Shown: piece after piece, positions 1-10,883 of the stretch
How positions within the stretch are numbered: position 1 is the stretch's first letter
Layout of the letters: each line of letters begins with the position of its first letter
NCBI RefSeq assembly: GCF_000760515.2
Contig: NW_013546711.1
Span: 1-64,000 of the forward strand
Source: Mitosporidium daphniae
Lineage: Eukaryota; Microsporidia
Direction of reading: 5' to 3'
Length of the DNA stretch: 64,000 nucleotides
Made by a program: the position numbers and the translations under genes
Notes under the pieces: generated by a model
The model's input: the letters and a program-made list of their open reading frames with translations, nothing else
Told to the model about the DNA's origin: nothing
The model's database searches: none

Positions 1-94
1 GATTTTTGAGAAACGGCCTGCCTAATGAGAATCCAAAACGGGTTGTTTCTGATCATTCTGATAGTTGAAGGAGCTAAGGATAATCGACGTGTAG
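1..94 (+). CDS. possible 3' end of a gene entering from the left edge
   Basis: Reading frame 3 is open from the window edge and can be spliced across a 23-nt GT-AG segment (42-64), a size normal for this genome, to a short last exon ending in TAG at 92-94. The peptide is too short to recognise. The only support is the open frame and an intron of typical size, so this may be chance. Confidence 0.2.
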
Positions 95-1240
95 CTCTTC
101 ATACGCTACAAGCGGAAGTTTGAAGGTTAAAAGAAGATATCTCAACCCGAAACAAAGCTAACACCCTCATAGGTGAAATAAGAAAACCCGCCAAGATTTC
201 AATTTCTCAGCATAGAAAAAATAGAAATGTTCAAACCTGTTAAAGTTGTTTGAAATCGAGGAAATGAGTGTTCAATTGTCAGAGCTCGAAAATTTTCAAT
301 TTGAGCTTTTTCTGCGGTTGAATTGCGACGCCCAAACACTAACCTTGTAAAGCAATAAATTTCATATTTAGGACGATTAAAAAATATCAGTTTTTAGAGG
401 AATCCATCGAATTTAAAATTAGTATTGTATACATTCTTCGCAAAATGACATCCTCGACGATTCCCATGCATCATGGAACAATTTCCAAATATTGGCCGAA
501 CGGGTTTCCTCAAACTGCCTAAATAACAGTCTGCTTTTATTTGTGTTTCCAGAATTTGGTGTTAGGAGCACTTCTGCAAGTAGCCCACACCGCATACTTG
601 CATAGGTATACCCATCAGCTTAGCTTTATTATTTCTTTTTGTAATGTGCCTGGGCATTTCTTTAATTGTGTGTTTAGCTAACCCGCTTACCTAGCTCAAG
701 ACTCAACACGGTACTCTTCAGGTCCTTTGAAAACGAGACCACATCAAATTTGCTATTTATGCCAGCTTTCAAAAGACAGTCAGGAGTGAATTAAAATCTC
801 GAGGCAGGGAATATAACCCTTTGGATTATCTTCTAAACTTGCATTGATATGATCTCTTTGAAAACCTTTTTACCTTGTTACCTTCAAATACGCATTTGTC
901 TCACCGCAGAATTTAATCCAATTTAATTCCCAAGTTAATTATTACGGTTGCACTCTGATTTGTCTATCGACCCGATTTGCAGCTTTTACGCCATGCAGTG
1001 TTGAAAAAAAGTGTCACCCTTTCCATAATTCCGTTTATTACAACACAAAGCATACTAAAACCCACGCAAAGCGGCTTCATAATTGATCATTGGAAGTGAG
1101 ACAATTTAAGTTGATTTTTTGGCAAAGCTGAATATGCTACCTACACTGACCACCACCATAAACAGCCACAAAATCGGCTTACATTCACTTTTTAAGCAAT
1201 TCAATGCGTATTCTTTATTGGCAGATCAAATTCGGTTGAC
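95..1240. other. intergenic, no gene seen
   Basis: AT-rich sequence with no frame long enough to call and no recognisable protein segment on either strand. A short open stretch (about 118-242, +) ends at a TAA but has no start or neighbour to join. It lies downstream of the glutamine synthetase stop and so includes that gene's 3' flank. Confidence 0.4.
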
Positions 1241-3584
1241 TCAATTGAAAAAAATGTCAGAATACTTGGGCAACTGCCAGTACTCATCCGGGGAAAGCTC
1301 CTCGAGTTTATCCACATGTACTCGCAATTCCGACATAAGCAATGTCAGCTTTTCAGCAGCAAGGGACTGGCAAAGGGGGTCTCCATTTTGGTGCTCAATT
1401 GCTTCAACTTTTTCAACCTCGCTCTCGAGCTGAAGAAGGACTCTATAAGCAGAATCGATTTCAAGAGAAAGTCTTTGGCAGGTATCCTGCTCAGCAGCGT
1501 TGATCTTTAACGAAGAAGACAAGACATCCTCAAGTGGCTGCTTGTGAGGAAAGGAAGATGAAACTTGAAGTGTAACTCCACTCATCAATTCCCTGCGGTA
1601 CTTGAAAGCCACGGGGAGCACAAATTGGCGCACCATTGAAACCATCGTTCTGGATTCAATCAATAAATCTTTCGCATACTTCTCCAGAAGTACATGGAAG
1701 CGAGCGTTCAGTTCTGCTTCCGAATAAACCTTGCATTTTTCGATAAGCATTTCTCGATGATTAGATTTGCTCAATAGCGAATATGAATTTGGCGATGTTT
1801 TGATGTTGAGGAGACCTCTGCGCTCGGCCTCAACCTCCCATTCTTTTGAGTAGTTGTCGCCCTCAAATCGAACAGACTTGGTCTTCGAGATCAGCTGGCG
1901 GATCAGTGCCATTGCATTGTCGCCACTCTCCAATCGGTCACAAATATAATTCATCGCCTCGGCGACACCAGAGTTCAGGACGGCAACAGGAAACGAGGGA
2001 CTTTGCTTTGAACCGACGGCACGAAACTCGAACTTGTTTCCAGTGAAGGCAAATGGAGATGTCCTATTGCGATCAGTAGGATCTTGGCAGATCTCGGGCA
2101 TCGAGGAAAGTTTCACATCAAGGGTCCTTCTCCCTACGGAAATAGATTTCAAAGTGGGGCGGTAAAGATTTTGTGGAGACTGGCCATTTTCGATGGAATT
2201 CAAAACCTCCGAAAGATAGGCCCCAAGAAAGACAGAAACAATTGCCGGTGGCGCCTCATTGGCCCCCAGGCGATGATCATTTGAGGCAGATGCCACAGCG
2301 GCTCTCAAAAGCGGTCCGTGATCCTGAACTGCCATCAGAACAGCCAAAAGAGTGGCGAGAAAAAGAATGTTCTCTTCTGGGGCATTTCCTGGCTCCAGCA
2401 TATTAACTCCAGATGATGTCAACAGAGACCAGTTACAATGTTTTCCGGATCCATTTACTCCAGCGAATGGCTTCTCGTGAAATAGAGCCTTGAGGTTGTG
2501 GCGATGAGCGACTTTGTGGATCACTTCCATGGTCAACAAATTGTGGTCCACCGAAATATTGGCATCTTCAAAGATGGGGGCAACTTCAAATTGATTTGGA
2601 GCCACTTCGTTGTGTCTGGTCTTGATGGGGACCCCTAACTTCCAAAGCTCCAACTCTGCCTCTGAAATTGCAGCTAAAACGCGAGATGGAATGTTGCCAA
2701 AATAATGGTCTTCCAGCTGTTGATGCTTTGGTGGCATTTTCCCAAGCAGAGTTCTTCCGGTGAGCCTCAAATCTGGCCTGTGGGCATATAGGCTACGGTC
2801 GATCAAGAAAAACTCTTGCTCACACCCAAGTGTGGGGATGACTCTGACATCTGCATCTGCAGCCTTGTCATTTCCCAGAAACTTGATAAGACGGCAAGAT
2901 GCCTTTGCCACTGCATCGATGGAGCGTAAAAGGCCAGTTTTCTCATCCAAAGCATCGCCATTATAGCTAAATGGTTACAAAATCGCAAACTTACCTGAGA
3001 AAAATAGATGGAATGTAAAGCACAGAAGTTCCATGGGGTCCCTTTTGAATGAACATCGGGGAAGATGGGTCCCAAACAGTATATCCACGAGCTTCGAAAG
3101 TTGTTCTTGCACCGCCATTCGGAAAGCTGGAGGCATCTGGTTCTGCCTGCAACAGGGAAGACCCCGAAAAGGCATCAATTGGTGTAGATTCAAATCCCAT
3201 CTCCGTTGCACTCATTTTTAGAGACAAGAAAGAATCATGCTTTTCTGCGGTGGAGTTTGTGTGGGGCTGGAACCAGTGCGTAAAGTGGGTGGCCCCCTTC
3301 TCCTGGGCCCAAACTCGAGCTGCATGAGCGATCGCATCACACGTGCTTTTATCCATAGTTGTTCCCTTGCATATTTGATCCAAAAACGCAGAAAATACCG
3401 GCTTTGGAAGACAAGCCTCCATTTGACGACGGCCAAAAACCTGCTCACCAAATATCGTAGCAAAGATTGTCGAGTTGTTCACAGGTTTGGATGGCGATGA
3501 TAACGCGTTATCTCCGGCCTCCAGGAGGGATCGTGGTTTGCTCTCTATGAGCTGGCGAACACGCTCGGTGCGAAACTCGGGCAT
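1241..3584 (-). CDS. glnN: type III glutamine synthetase (GlnN type)
   Basis: ATP-dependent synthesis of glutamine from glutamate and ammonium. The 771-residue protein comes from two exons split by a 28-nt intron (2967-2994); splicing restores PSIFLSYNGDALDEKTG, the expected GSIII block. N-terminal GSIII signatures IFGEQVFGRR and GATHFTHWFQPHT are followed by AEKHDSF. Exon 2 holds ARHNEVAPNQFE-like TRHNEVAPNQFEVAP, GVNGSGKHCNWS and SPFAFTGNKFEFRA, the metal/ATP and glutamate-binding regions. Length fits GSIII (about 700-750 residues) and not the roughly 360-residue GSII usual in fungi. The start is the only ATG after an in-frame stop and is preceded by CAAATTTGTT. The intron and this local start motif argue against bacterial contamination. 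Confidence 0.93.
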
Positions 3585-3719
3585 AACAAATTTGTTGATG
3601 GCCCCTTTTCCTTTTGTAGCAAAATTTGTAAATCGTGATGAAACCGATCAACCAATCAGCGATGAGGGAATTGGTTGTTTCGTGCTAATTTCAAATCACA
3701 TCAAAAAATTTACAACTTA

Positions 3720-4421
3720 TTAAAATTTGGCGCTACTTCGATGCAAATAACCCCAATTGAACCGCTGTTGGAGCGACGGCAAAGATCGAGAACGGAAATA
3801 CCCTGTCTTGTTGGAAACAACCAGAAAATAGCAAAGGGCCGCCTTTTCTATTCTCCTCATTTGAATGGTCTCTGAGGCTGTTCTATAGTGATCAAGACCA
3901 AGCAGATGCACGATCCCATGCACAAGCAGCTTGAGCAAAACCCTATATCCCATGGCACGGCCCAACAGTATCTGATGTCCATATGAGGCAGTAGGGCAAA
4001 TTCGATACTTTCTAAGGATCCATTCTGGACATAGGAATATGTCACCTAGATCTATTTCTTTGTCATCATTAAACTTTGGATCCTCGATCGCATGGCGGCA
4101 AAACGTCTCGTCAAACTGACAAGGAAACGAAAGGATATCGGTTGGAACCGACTTTTTTTCTGCGCCATATGTTCCATTTAAGTTTTGCATCTGTTTGATG
4201 GATATAATTGCCATGCCCAGCTTATAGGAATACTGATTGAGATTCTTGAACCTGCTTTGGCTGATAGGTTCCCACTTGAAAATGATAGCTGCTTTCAATG
4301 CACCCTGAACAAGGACTTGGACATCTCTGCTAAAGTTCTTTGCATTGGAAATCTTCCAAATGGGACAAGTCGACGTTATGGACGGATGGACTCGGCACAT
4401 TTTAAAATTCTTAACCACCAT
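3720..4421 (-). CDS. YbeY-type endoribonuclease, probably mitochondrial
   Basis: Single-exon, 233 residues. The zinc-binding signature HGIVHLLGLDH lies near residue 170. Upstream are LNGTYGAEKKSVPTDILSFP and DLGDIFLCPE, all diagnostic of the YbeY/UPF0054 family. In bacteria and organelles this metal-dependent RNase takes part in 16S-type rRNA 3'-end maturation and ribosome quality control. About 60 residues precede the conserved core and could include a targeting segment, although no classical amphipathic presequence is obvious. The first codons overlap the last 11 bases of the SLX9-like gene; a later ATG (MCRVH) would remove the overlap, so the exact start is uncertain. Confidence 0.87.
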   Translation of the reverse strand: MVVKNFKMCRVHPSITSTCPIWKISNAKNFSRDVQVLVQGALKAAIIFKWEPISQSRFKNLNQYSYKLGMAIISIKQMQNLNGTYGAEKKSVPTDILSFPCQFDETFCRHAIEDPKFNDDKEIDLGDIFLCPEWILRKYRICPTASYGHQILLGRAMGYRVLLKLLVHGIVHLLGLDHYRTASETIQMRRIEKAALCYFLVVSNKTGYFRSRSLPSLQQRFNWGYLHRSSAKF

Positions 4422-4770
4422 TCTGCAATTTATTCACATTCGAAATGTGCGTTTCGATGGCTTGAAATGGGTTCTTTATCAACTCGGGGCGTGTATACAC
4501 CTCCGAAAGGCGAGCAAGCTCGTTTTTCCGCGTGATCTTTTTACTGCGCCGTTGTATGTGTGTCTGAGAGCCCTTCAAATTGAGGTCCTCTTTTTCCCCG
4601 ATCAAGTCAATACGATGTGCCATGTGGTCCATGGGAAAGTCTTGTTGCTTTAGAGCGATCTTTTTTTCTTTTGCGATTATTTTTGACCTCCACGAGCTTG
4701 CCTTTTGCTATGGAATAAAATGGACATGAAAAACCTTGTGCTTTGTCGCTTGCGTTGCCTTTCTCACCAT
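4411..4770 (-). CDS. SLX9-like ribosome biogenesis protein
   Basis: Two exons joined across a 27-nt intron (4708-4734) give a lysine/arginine-rich protein of about 110 residues starting MVRKATQATKHKQKASSWRS. The middle is a basic, helical segment (KEKKIALKQQ). The C-terminus, LARLSEVYTRPELIKNPFQA followed by IETHISN, resembles the end of Slx9/FAM207 proteins, which assist 20S pre-rRNA export with the 40S particle. The family call rests on this tail and overall composition, so it is moderate. The ATG lies about 20 bases after an AAATTTTATT box (the single undetermined base 4785 is in this flank). Its stop region overlaps the YbeY start. Confidence 0.5.
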
Positions 4771-4920
4771 GTGCCTCGAAAATNAAATAATAAAATTTGC
4801 GAAAATGAAAATCATTGGGACCTGCCGTTTCAAAATCAATTCAAACTGATGTGAGCTAATACGTCGCTCGCTATCCGTTGACAATCTGTTGGCAATCCGC
4901 TACCTTACCCCCAACTCTTC

Positions 4921-5313
4921 ATGACCACACATTCCCCTTTTCAGGTGAATTCTAGCTTCTTGCGGCCTAAATATACCCAGTTTACCAATAATTTCAATGA
5001 AGCGTACTATTTTGTAAGCGAAGCGAAAGCCTTGCCTCTCTTCGAAGAGGCTCCAAACATTGCCCCATTTGAAGAGGCTCCAGAAATTGCCCCATTTGAA
5101 GAGATCAATATTAAGGGCATATTTACATATACACCACCTGAAGGATATCGGCTTTTACTGGTTCTTTTCGGACTTTTGTCACTGTTCACTCTGACATATT
5201 CCATTTTTAGAATTGTCCAGCTTGTCAGATCGTGCCCTGCATCTTATAAGATCAATCCTCTCACCACGGATCAAAAAATGAAATCCAACGCGCTCCAATC
5301 GTCACTCTGCTGA
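4921..5313 (+). CDS. small single-pass membrane protein with PFEEAPxIA repeats
   Basis: A 130-residue open frame with no recognised family. Residues about 40-62 contain three near-identical units, LFEEAPNIA, PFEEAPEIA and PFEEINIK, each 27 bases in the DNA, so this acidic segment grew by tandem duplication. It is followed by one hydrophobic helix (LLLVLFGLLSLFTLTYSIF) and a short basic tail, suggesting a type I-like or tail-region membrane protein. It lies in a 630-bp gap between two divergent flanks (SLX9-like and SmG) and has a C-rich tract just before the ATG. Lineage-specific; function unknown. Confidence 0.5.
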   Translation: MTTHSPFQVNSSFLRPKYTQFTNNFNEAYYFVSEAKALPLFEEAPNIAPFEEAPEIAPFEEINIKGIFTYTPPEGYRLLLVLFGLLSLFTLTYSIFRIVQLVRSCPASYKINPLTTDQKMKSNALQSSLC

Positions 5314-5401
5314 GCGAGTGTCGCTTACATTTATGCAAAGGTAATTAATAAAGTGTCCCCTCAAAGAATCCATTAGTCCATTTATTTAAAATGGGATGAA
5401 A

Positions 5402-5680
5402 TCACAACCTGTCTACGCTTTCAATCATGATGACCGTATTCCCGCGAATTACCTTGAAGTTAAAAGTTGAACTCAATACCACCGATCCAAGAGGCTCGTG
5501 CAAAGGCTCCTCAAATGCATCTTCAATGACCAAATTCATAAATGGATCGTAGCCTCTTAGGGTACCTGACACCTTCCGACTGCAGTTTAGCTGCAGCATC
5601 AATCGCTTTTCCATAAACCTATCAAGGTAAAGCTTAATTCATGGGCACTTTTTCAACTCGGGTATGCTGCTTTTTGCCAT
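5402..5680 (-). CDS. SNRPG: small nuclear ribonucleoprotein G (SmG), spliceosomal core
   Basis: Three exons with introns of 30 nt (5619-5648) and 27 nt (5453-5479). The spliced product begins MAKSSIPELKKFMEKRL, contains the Sm1 motif GTLRGYDPFMNLVIEDA and the Sm2 motif VVIRGNTVIMIE, and ends ESVDRL, matching SmG over its whole length. It is one of seven Sm proteins that ring the Sm site of U1, U2, U4 and U5 snRNAs. The second intron is a multiple of three without a stop codon, so retention would insert nine residues into the Sm2 motif rather than end the protein. It shares a 53-bp promoter with PRMT1. Confidence 0.93.
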
Positions 5681-6796
<1,116 letters not shown>

Positions 6797-6804
6797 CGCA
6801 TAAA

Positions 6805-6852
6805 TTAAGCCTTACATATCCCGAGTTATTAAGCCTTACATATCCCGAGTTA
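6805..6852. repeat. 24-bp direct repeat, two copies
   Basis: Two perfect, adjacent copies of a 24-bp unit (core AAGCCTTACATATCCCGAG) lie between the convergent PRMT1 and S13 stop codons, in what should be the overlapping 3' flanks. Function unknown; a simple tandem duplication is the plain explanation. Confidence 0.8.
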
Positions 6853-6860
6853 TTAACCCT

Positions 6861-7115
6861 TTATTTATGAACACTAGCGACGCTTTGTATTTTAAGTTTA
6901 AGCAGCCGGTTTTTGGCACCCTCGTCTAAAATTTCCTGTATCAGGGGCTTAAGTTTGGAAATGTGGGTTTCATCGAGCTCCTTAACTTTGCACAGCCGAT
7001 GAACGCTAGCGCTGTTACAAAGCCTCTTTGAAGTGGCCAGCCCTACCCCGTAGAATTGCGTCAGTGCATAAATGACGTGCTTTTCGGGTCTCAAGCTCTT
7101 ACCAAGAAGGAACAT
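6861..7115 (-). CDS. mitochondrial small-subunit ribosomal protein uS13, shortened
   Basis: 84 residues, single exon. The N-terminal half (MFLLGKSLRPEKHVIYALTQ, FYGVGLATSKRLC) and the helix KVKELDETHISKLKP match bacterial/mitochondrial S13. The protein stops after RLLKLKIQSVASVHK, aligned with the region just before the family's YRGxRHxxGLPVRGQRT tail, which is absent. No exon encoding that tail is visible downstream. In the ribosome head this tail contacts tRNA and S19. The ATG has a GGGGCTAGGGTT box about 20 bases upstream, a motif shared with other promoters here. Confidence 0.75.
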   Translation of the reverse strand: MFLLGKSLRPEKHVIYALTQFYGVGLATSKRLCNSASVHRLCKVKELDETHISKLKPLIQEILDEGAKNRLLKLKIQSVASVHK

Positions 7116-7237
7116 GCAAGTATTTTACAAAAAAACAACCCTAGCCCCTAAATTGTGAATTGAGCGATGTCGAGTGCCTGTAACGCAGATTGATCAATTG
7201 CTGCTGATTTATACTCCCAAGCGAGCATTCGTTTTAA

Positions 7238-8684
7238 ATGTTTCTGCAGTCTCGCCATTGCTTCTCTAAGCTCAAAACATGCATGAAAAAGGCTTACTTC
7301 TCGTCCCTTATTTCCGAATCTCCCACCTCGCTCTTCCACTTCAGAGAAGATGAGCTTATGATACGGGAATTGGGTGTGCTTCGTTTCCTTAATTGCAATA
7401 GTCTCCAAGCTAGCAAATGCTCGGATCAAGCCTATTGTTTCCCAAATGGATGAGTCTGGAAATATGGATCGGCAAATGATAAAAGAGCTATTTGAGCAAG
7501 GGGTATGAGCGTCATTGGTTGATATCTTGACTAGTTGATGGGGGTTGAGATTCCTTCTGAATACGGAGGTGCAGGTCTCTCCTTTACCAGTGCTTTGATT
7601 ACTGTTGAAGGTACATTTAGGACCTTTGTGGCATAGAACTCTCGAAAATCGATCCCTCAGTCGGTGCTCTGTGCGATGTCCACGTAAGATGATAATTGTC
7701 CAATTTCCAAGAACACGCTCGTCAATACGCTTTTTAAAAAATATGCCACTCACGAGCAAAAGGAAAAGTACCTTACAAAACTTGCCTCGCATTCCGTACG
7801 TTTGACGCACTTGTCTTTAGGTTGGCTCGTTTTGTCTCTCCGAGAGCGGATCCGGCTCTGATGCTTTCGCTTTAAAAACGCACGCAAAAAAGGATGGCGA
7901 TTCGTTTATTTTAAACGGAACCAAAATGTGGATCACCAACTCTTATGAAGCCGAAATATTTCTCATATTTGCAACAGTAGATCCCTCGCTGGGATACAAG
8001 GGAATATCATGTTTCATTGTGGAAAAGGCCGATGGCGTCATTATTGGAAAAAAAGAAAACAAAGTACCACTTACGAGCTTTATGTTAATGCCCTAGCTCG
8101 GTATAAGAGCCTCGTCTACCTGCACCGTTACCATGGAAAATCTTAAAATTCCCGCAAATAGACTACTCGGCAAAATAGGAGAAGGATACAAATATGCAAT
8201 TGATATTTTAAATGAGGGCAGAATTGGGATAGCTGCTCAGATGATCGGTCTTGCCCAGGGAGCTTTTGATGCTACTCTTCCCTATTTATCGGAGAGGAAG
8301 CAATTTGGAAAACCAATTGGCGAATTCCAGGTCTTTTTCTTGGGTATCAATTGGTAGGGAATGCAGCATCAGTATGCCCAGATCGCCACTGAAATTGAGG
8401 CTGCAAGATTATTGACATACAATGCTGCCCGCCTAAAGGAGGCAGGAGAGCCTTTCATCAAGGAGGCGGCAATGGCTAAACTGTTTTCATCCCAAATTGC
8501 GGAGCGAGCATCATCCAAATGCATTGAATGGATGGGTGGCATCGGAATTACCAAGGAAATTCCCGTCGAAAAGTATTATAGAGATTGCAAAATTGGAGCT
8601 ATTTACGAAGGCACAAGTAACATCCAGCTGCAGACTATTGCAAAGATCATCTCAAAGCAATATTCAAATTCTTCCAAAAATTAA
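7238..8684 (+). CDS. mitochondrial short/branched-chain acyl-CoA dehydrogenase
   Basis: FAD enzyme that desaturates short or branched acyl-CoAs (valine/isoleucine or fatty acid breakdown), passing electrons to ETF. Seven introns of 25-33 nt interrupt a coding region of about 1.2 kb; the spliced protein follows the ACADSB family throughout. Key segments: presequence [103 protein letters not shown], and the catalytic-glutamate loop [15 protein letters not shown]. The last intron (27 nt) sits between GEFQ and GMQHQ. Antisense open frames here are shadows. Confidence 0.93.
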
Positions 8685-8891
8685 ATTTCAATACCGTAAA
8701 AAGGCAATCATATGCGGGCCTGGGGCACCTGTAGCGAATGTCGAGCTACGAATGCCGAGTAGCGAATGCCGAGCTACGCCTTCCGATTTGCGCCTGTGGA
8801 ATTCCTCTCCTTTTGATGGGCCAGCAAAAGCTCGTGATAAGAAATTAAGTTGCAATACATTTGAGTTTGCTAAGGTATCTCAGCTTCTATA

Positions 8892-9182
8892 TTAAATTTT
8901 TTTGAAATCAATAGCTAATAATGACAACACTTGAGCTGATTTCTCCAATAGGAGGGTGATTGAGTCTGGTGCATCATGGGATTCCCAAAGCTCAGCTCTA
9001 ACACCAACTTTGCTCAAAAGCACGCACCTTCCAATAGCAATTTTAACAACTTCATAGCGGGAAATCACAAAGTCACTGGTCGCGTTAGGCTTCAACCTTA
9101 AAAGTTTTTGAGGCAATGTTTCCAAATCTCTTGCAATGTCTTGTGCCTCAAGATGAATGAGCTCGGGTAATATCTTTTGCAT
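8892..9182 (-). CDS. hypothetical protein, alpha-helical
   Basis: A 96-residue frame from the first ATG, MQKILPELIHLEAQDIARDL through LLEKSAQVLSLLAIDFKKI. Composition is helical without transmembrane or zinc motifs, and no family was recognised. The frame is open upstream of this ATG to a TAA, and a further open frame on the same strand (about 9266-9490) could be an upstream exon joined by an intron of about 118 nt with a GTATGC donor. That junction is unproven. It might be a small subunit of a larger complex, but nothing shows which. Confidence 0.35.
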   Translation of the reverse strand: MQKILPELIHLEAQDIARDLETLPQKLLRLKPNATSDFVISRYEVVKIAIGRCVLLSKVGVRAELWESHDAPDSITLLLEKSAQVLSLLAIDFKKI

Positions 9183-9218
9183 GGAAGAAAAGTCTTCGCT
9201 CGATAGGTTCTGGTGCAC

Positions 9219-9915
9219 TTTTTATGCTAGGGCTTCTGTATTAAATTGATATTTAGGATTAATAGAGCATCAAGCGATGTCGGTTAGCTTTAGCTGGATA
9301 CAAAGAGGCTTCTAAAAAGCTGCGCATCAGCATACTCCTAAGCATAGCAATGGAATGCATTTCAATTTTCAATCGACAAAGTACACGACCGAACCTGAGC
9401 ATTTCGAACGCATCAACCACTTGCATAATATTTTCGATACGAGGTCCTTCGCATTTACCTTTTTGAGCATTGAGGGCAAGGTTTTCGAAGAGTTTGAAAA
9501 ATAACGAACATCAGATTCCTACGTTTTTTTAAACAGTGTCGTTTCTCATAAAAACTCGAGCAAACCCGATCCAAAATGCTTATTCACCATACAAATGTGA
9601 CATTTATTAAAGTATTACCGAGATTGGCGGGTTTAATATCATGGTATCTTTCTACATTGACGCGACATCAAAAGGACGCCATTTAAATTATTGCTAAAAT
9701 CTTTTCGGTTTGGCATTTTAAGTGGAAATTGTTGTTTTAATTTGCGCTGACAGCAGCATGCTATGTTGATAAATCATGCGAATTTGGTACAATTTCGATT
9801 AATTAAAGTTTAATTAACGGCAGCTCGTTGAAAGTCAATCACAGACTGTCATCATACTAAAGTTTAACACTCACAAGTCTATTTAACAGCAAAAGAAACA
9901 AGCCATCGTTTTATC
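9219..9915. other. intergenic; possible minus-strand exon at about 9266-9490
   Basis: Mostly AT-rich with TTAATTAA clusters near 9798-9815. On the minus strand a frame of some 70 codons is open (…IMQVVDAFEMLRFGRVLCRL…) and ends at a TAA. It has the look of coding sequence but no recognised family and no clear start. It may belong to the hypothetical gene to its left. Confidence 0.3.
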
Positions 9916-10434
9916 ATGGAGCAAGCAGCGTCACAAGCCACAGCCCAACTGCAACAAAAGCAGCGAACATTTATCCACAGAACACAGCAGGTGGTAACCT
10001 ACTTTCAGGAGAGGGCCCAGAAGCTGGGCGAGGTCATTCGCGTCTACGTAAACCGATATCCACCACTTGCTGCTTTTATCTTTACCCTTCTTGCCTTTTC
10101 GGCACTTCCGATCTCCATATTCGTTCTGTTTGCTGCAGTGACCGTCGCAGCAACGCTTTCCGTGGCACTTGTTGGCTTTGCAATTGTCGAAGGTGCCATG
10201 TTGTTTACAGGTGCCGGAGTTCTGCTCGTCATCTTGGGCGGCGTTACACTGATAACCGGGGTTGTCTTCAGCTGGCTCTTCGGAATATACCTCTCGTACC
10301 GCGGTATTACCATGCTGTATTGCAACCTTTCTGGCGGTGCCTGGTCGCTCACAGAGTCAGTAAGGGGGCTGGCAGAGAAAGGAAAGCAAGCGGCCTCCAG
10401 CGCTGCACAATCGACGGGCACACAGCCCCGTTAG
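9916..10434 (+). CDS. LDAF1/promethin-like lipid-droplet assembly protein
   Basis: 172 residues with an N-terminal amphipathic, glutamine-rich helix (residues 1-45) and then an almost continuous hydrophobic region (about 50-140) with small residues and GxG turns (GAGVLLVILGGVTLITG). It ends in a short polar tail. This double-hairpin arrangement is that of promethin/LDAF1 (yeast Ldo16/45), which partners seipin at ER-lipid-droplet contacts. The assignment rests on topology and general resemblance; no catalytic motif exists. It could instead be another hairpin-type ER protein. Convergent with CTF8. Confidence 0.6.
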   Translation: MEQAASQATAQLQQKQRTFIHRTQQVVTYFQERAQKLGEVIRVYVNRYPPLAAFIFTLLAFSALPISIFVLFAAVTVAATLSVALVGFAIVEGAMLFTGAGVLLVILGGVTLITGVVFSWLFGIYLSYRGITMLYCNLSGGAWSLTESVRGLAEKGKQAASSAAQSTGTQPR

Positions 10435-10536
10435 TGCTCATTGCTGAATAAATCAATTTCTTTTAGCTGAAAGGTATTTTGACATATTTATCAATGGAAA
10501 TGGCGCGACAAGCTTTGTCCAGGCGAGCTTGGCTTT

Positions 10537-10883
10537 TCACACATGCGATGGACGTTGAGAAAACACAAGCTTTTCCCGAAAAACCATTTGTATGTGCAGA
10601 GCATGCGTGGCAGAAACATCCTCGATCGTAGGGACAGTTTTCTAGGTTAAAACAATATTCCTACTTTGATAAGAAGCAATGGCTTTTCAAGCTTGACTCG
10701 CTTGCCCTCCAACAGTTGGTGGCCGAGGCGGAGCTGCGGAGTATCGCCCACAGATATCATGACGAGATCCTTCCCGCAGTCGATGTGCCCCTCCCCTATG
10801 CTGTGCTCTAAAACACCCTGCATCTCGATGAGAAAGAGCTGAGGTTCCTGGCTCCCAACATTAGTGAAAAGTGCGATTGGCAT
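10537..10883 (-). CDS. CTF8: chromosome transmission fidelity protein 8 (Ctf8)
   Basis: Subunit of the alternative clamp loader Ctf18-RFC (with Dcc1), needed for sister-chromatid cohesion. Two exons; the 23-nt intron (10642-10664) is among the shortest in the window. Exon 1 carries LFLIEMQGVLE and LRLGHQLLEGKRVKLEKPLLLIK, the Ctf8 core. Exon 2 supplies the C-terminal QMVFREKLVFSQRPSHV, equivalent to KxKILFKxRP. Without the intron the protein would lack this conserved end. About 107 residues, normal for the family. Confidence 0.82.

Noticed and set aside
1119-1433. 104-codon plus-strand frame
   Set aside because: Antisense to the glutamine synthetase C-terminus with no protein-like features.
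1241-3584. GSIII as bacterial contamination
   Set aside because: It has a 28-nt spliceosomal intron and the local AAATTT start box.
7148-7810. 220-codon minus-strand gene
   Set aside because: Antisense to the 5' exons of the acyl-CoA dehydrogenase, no conserved segment.
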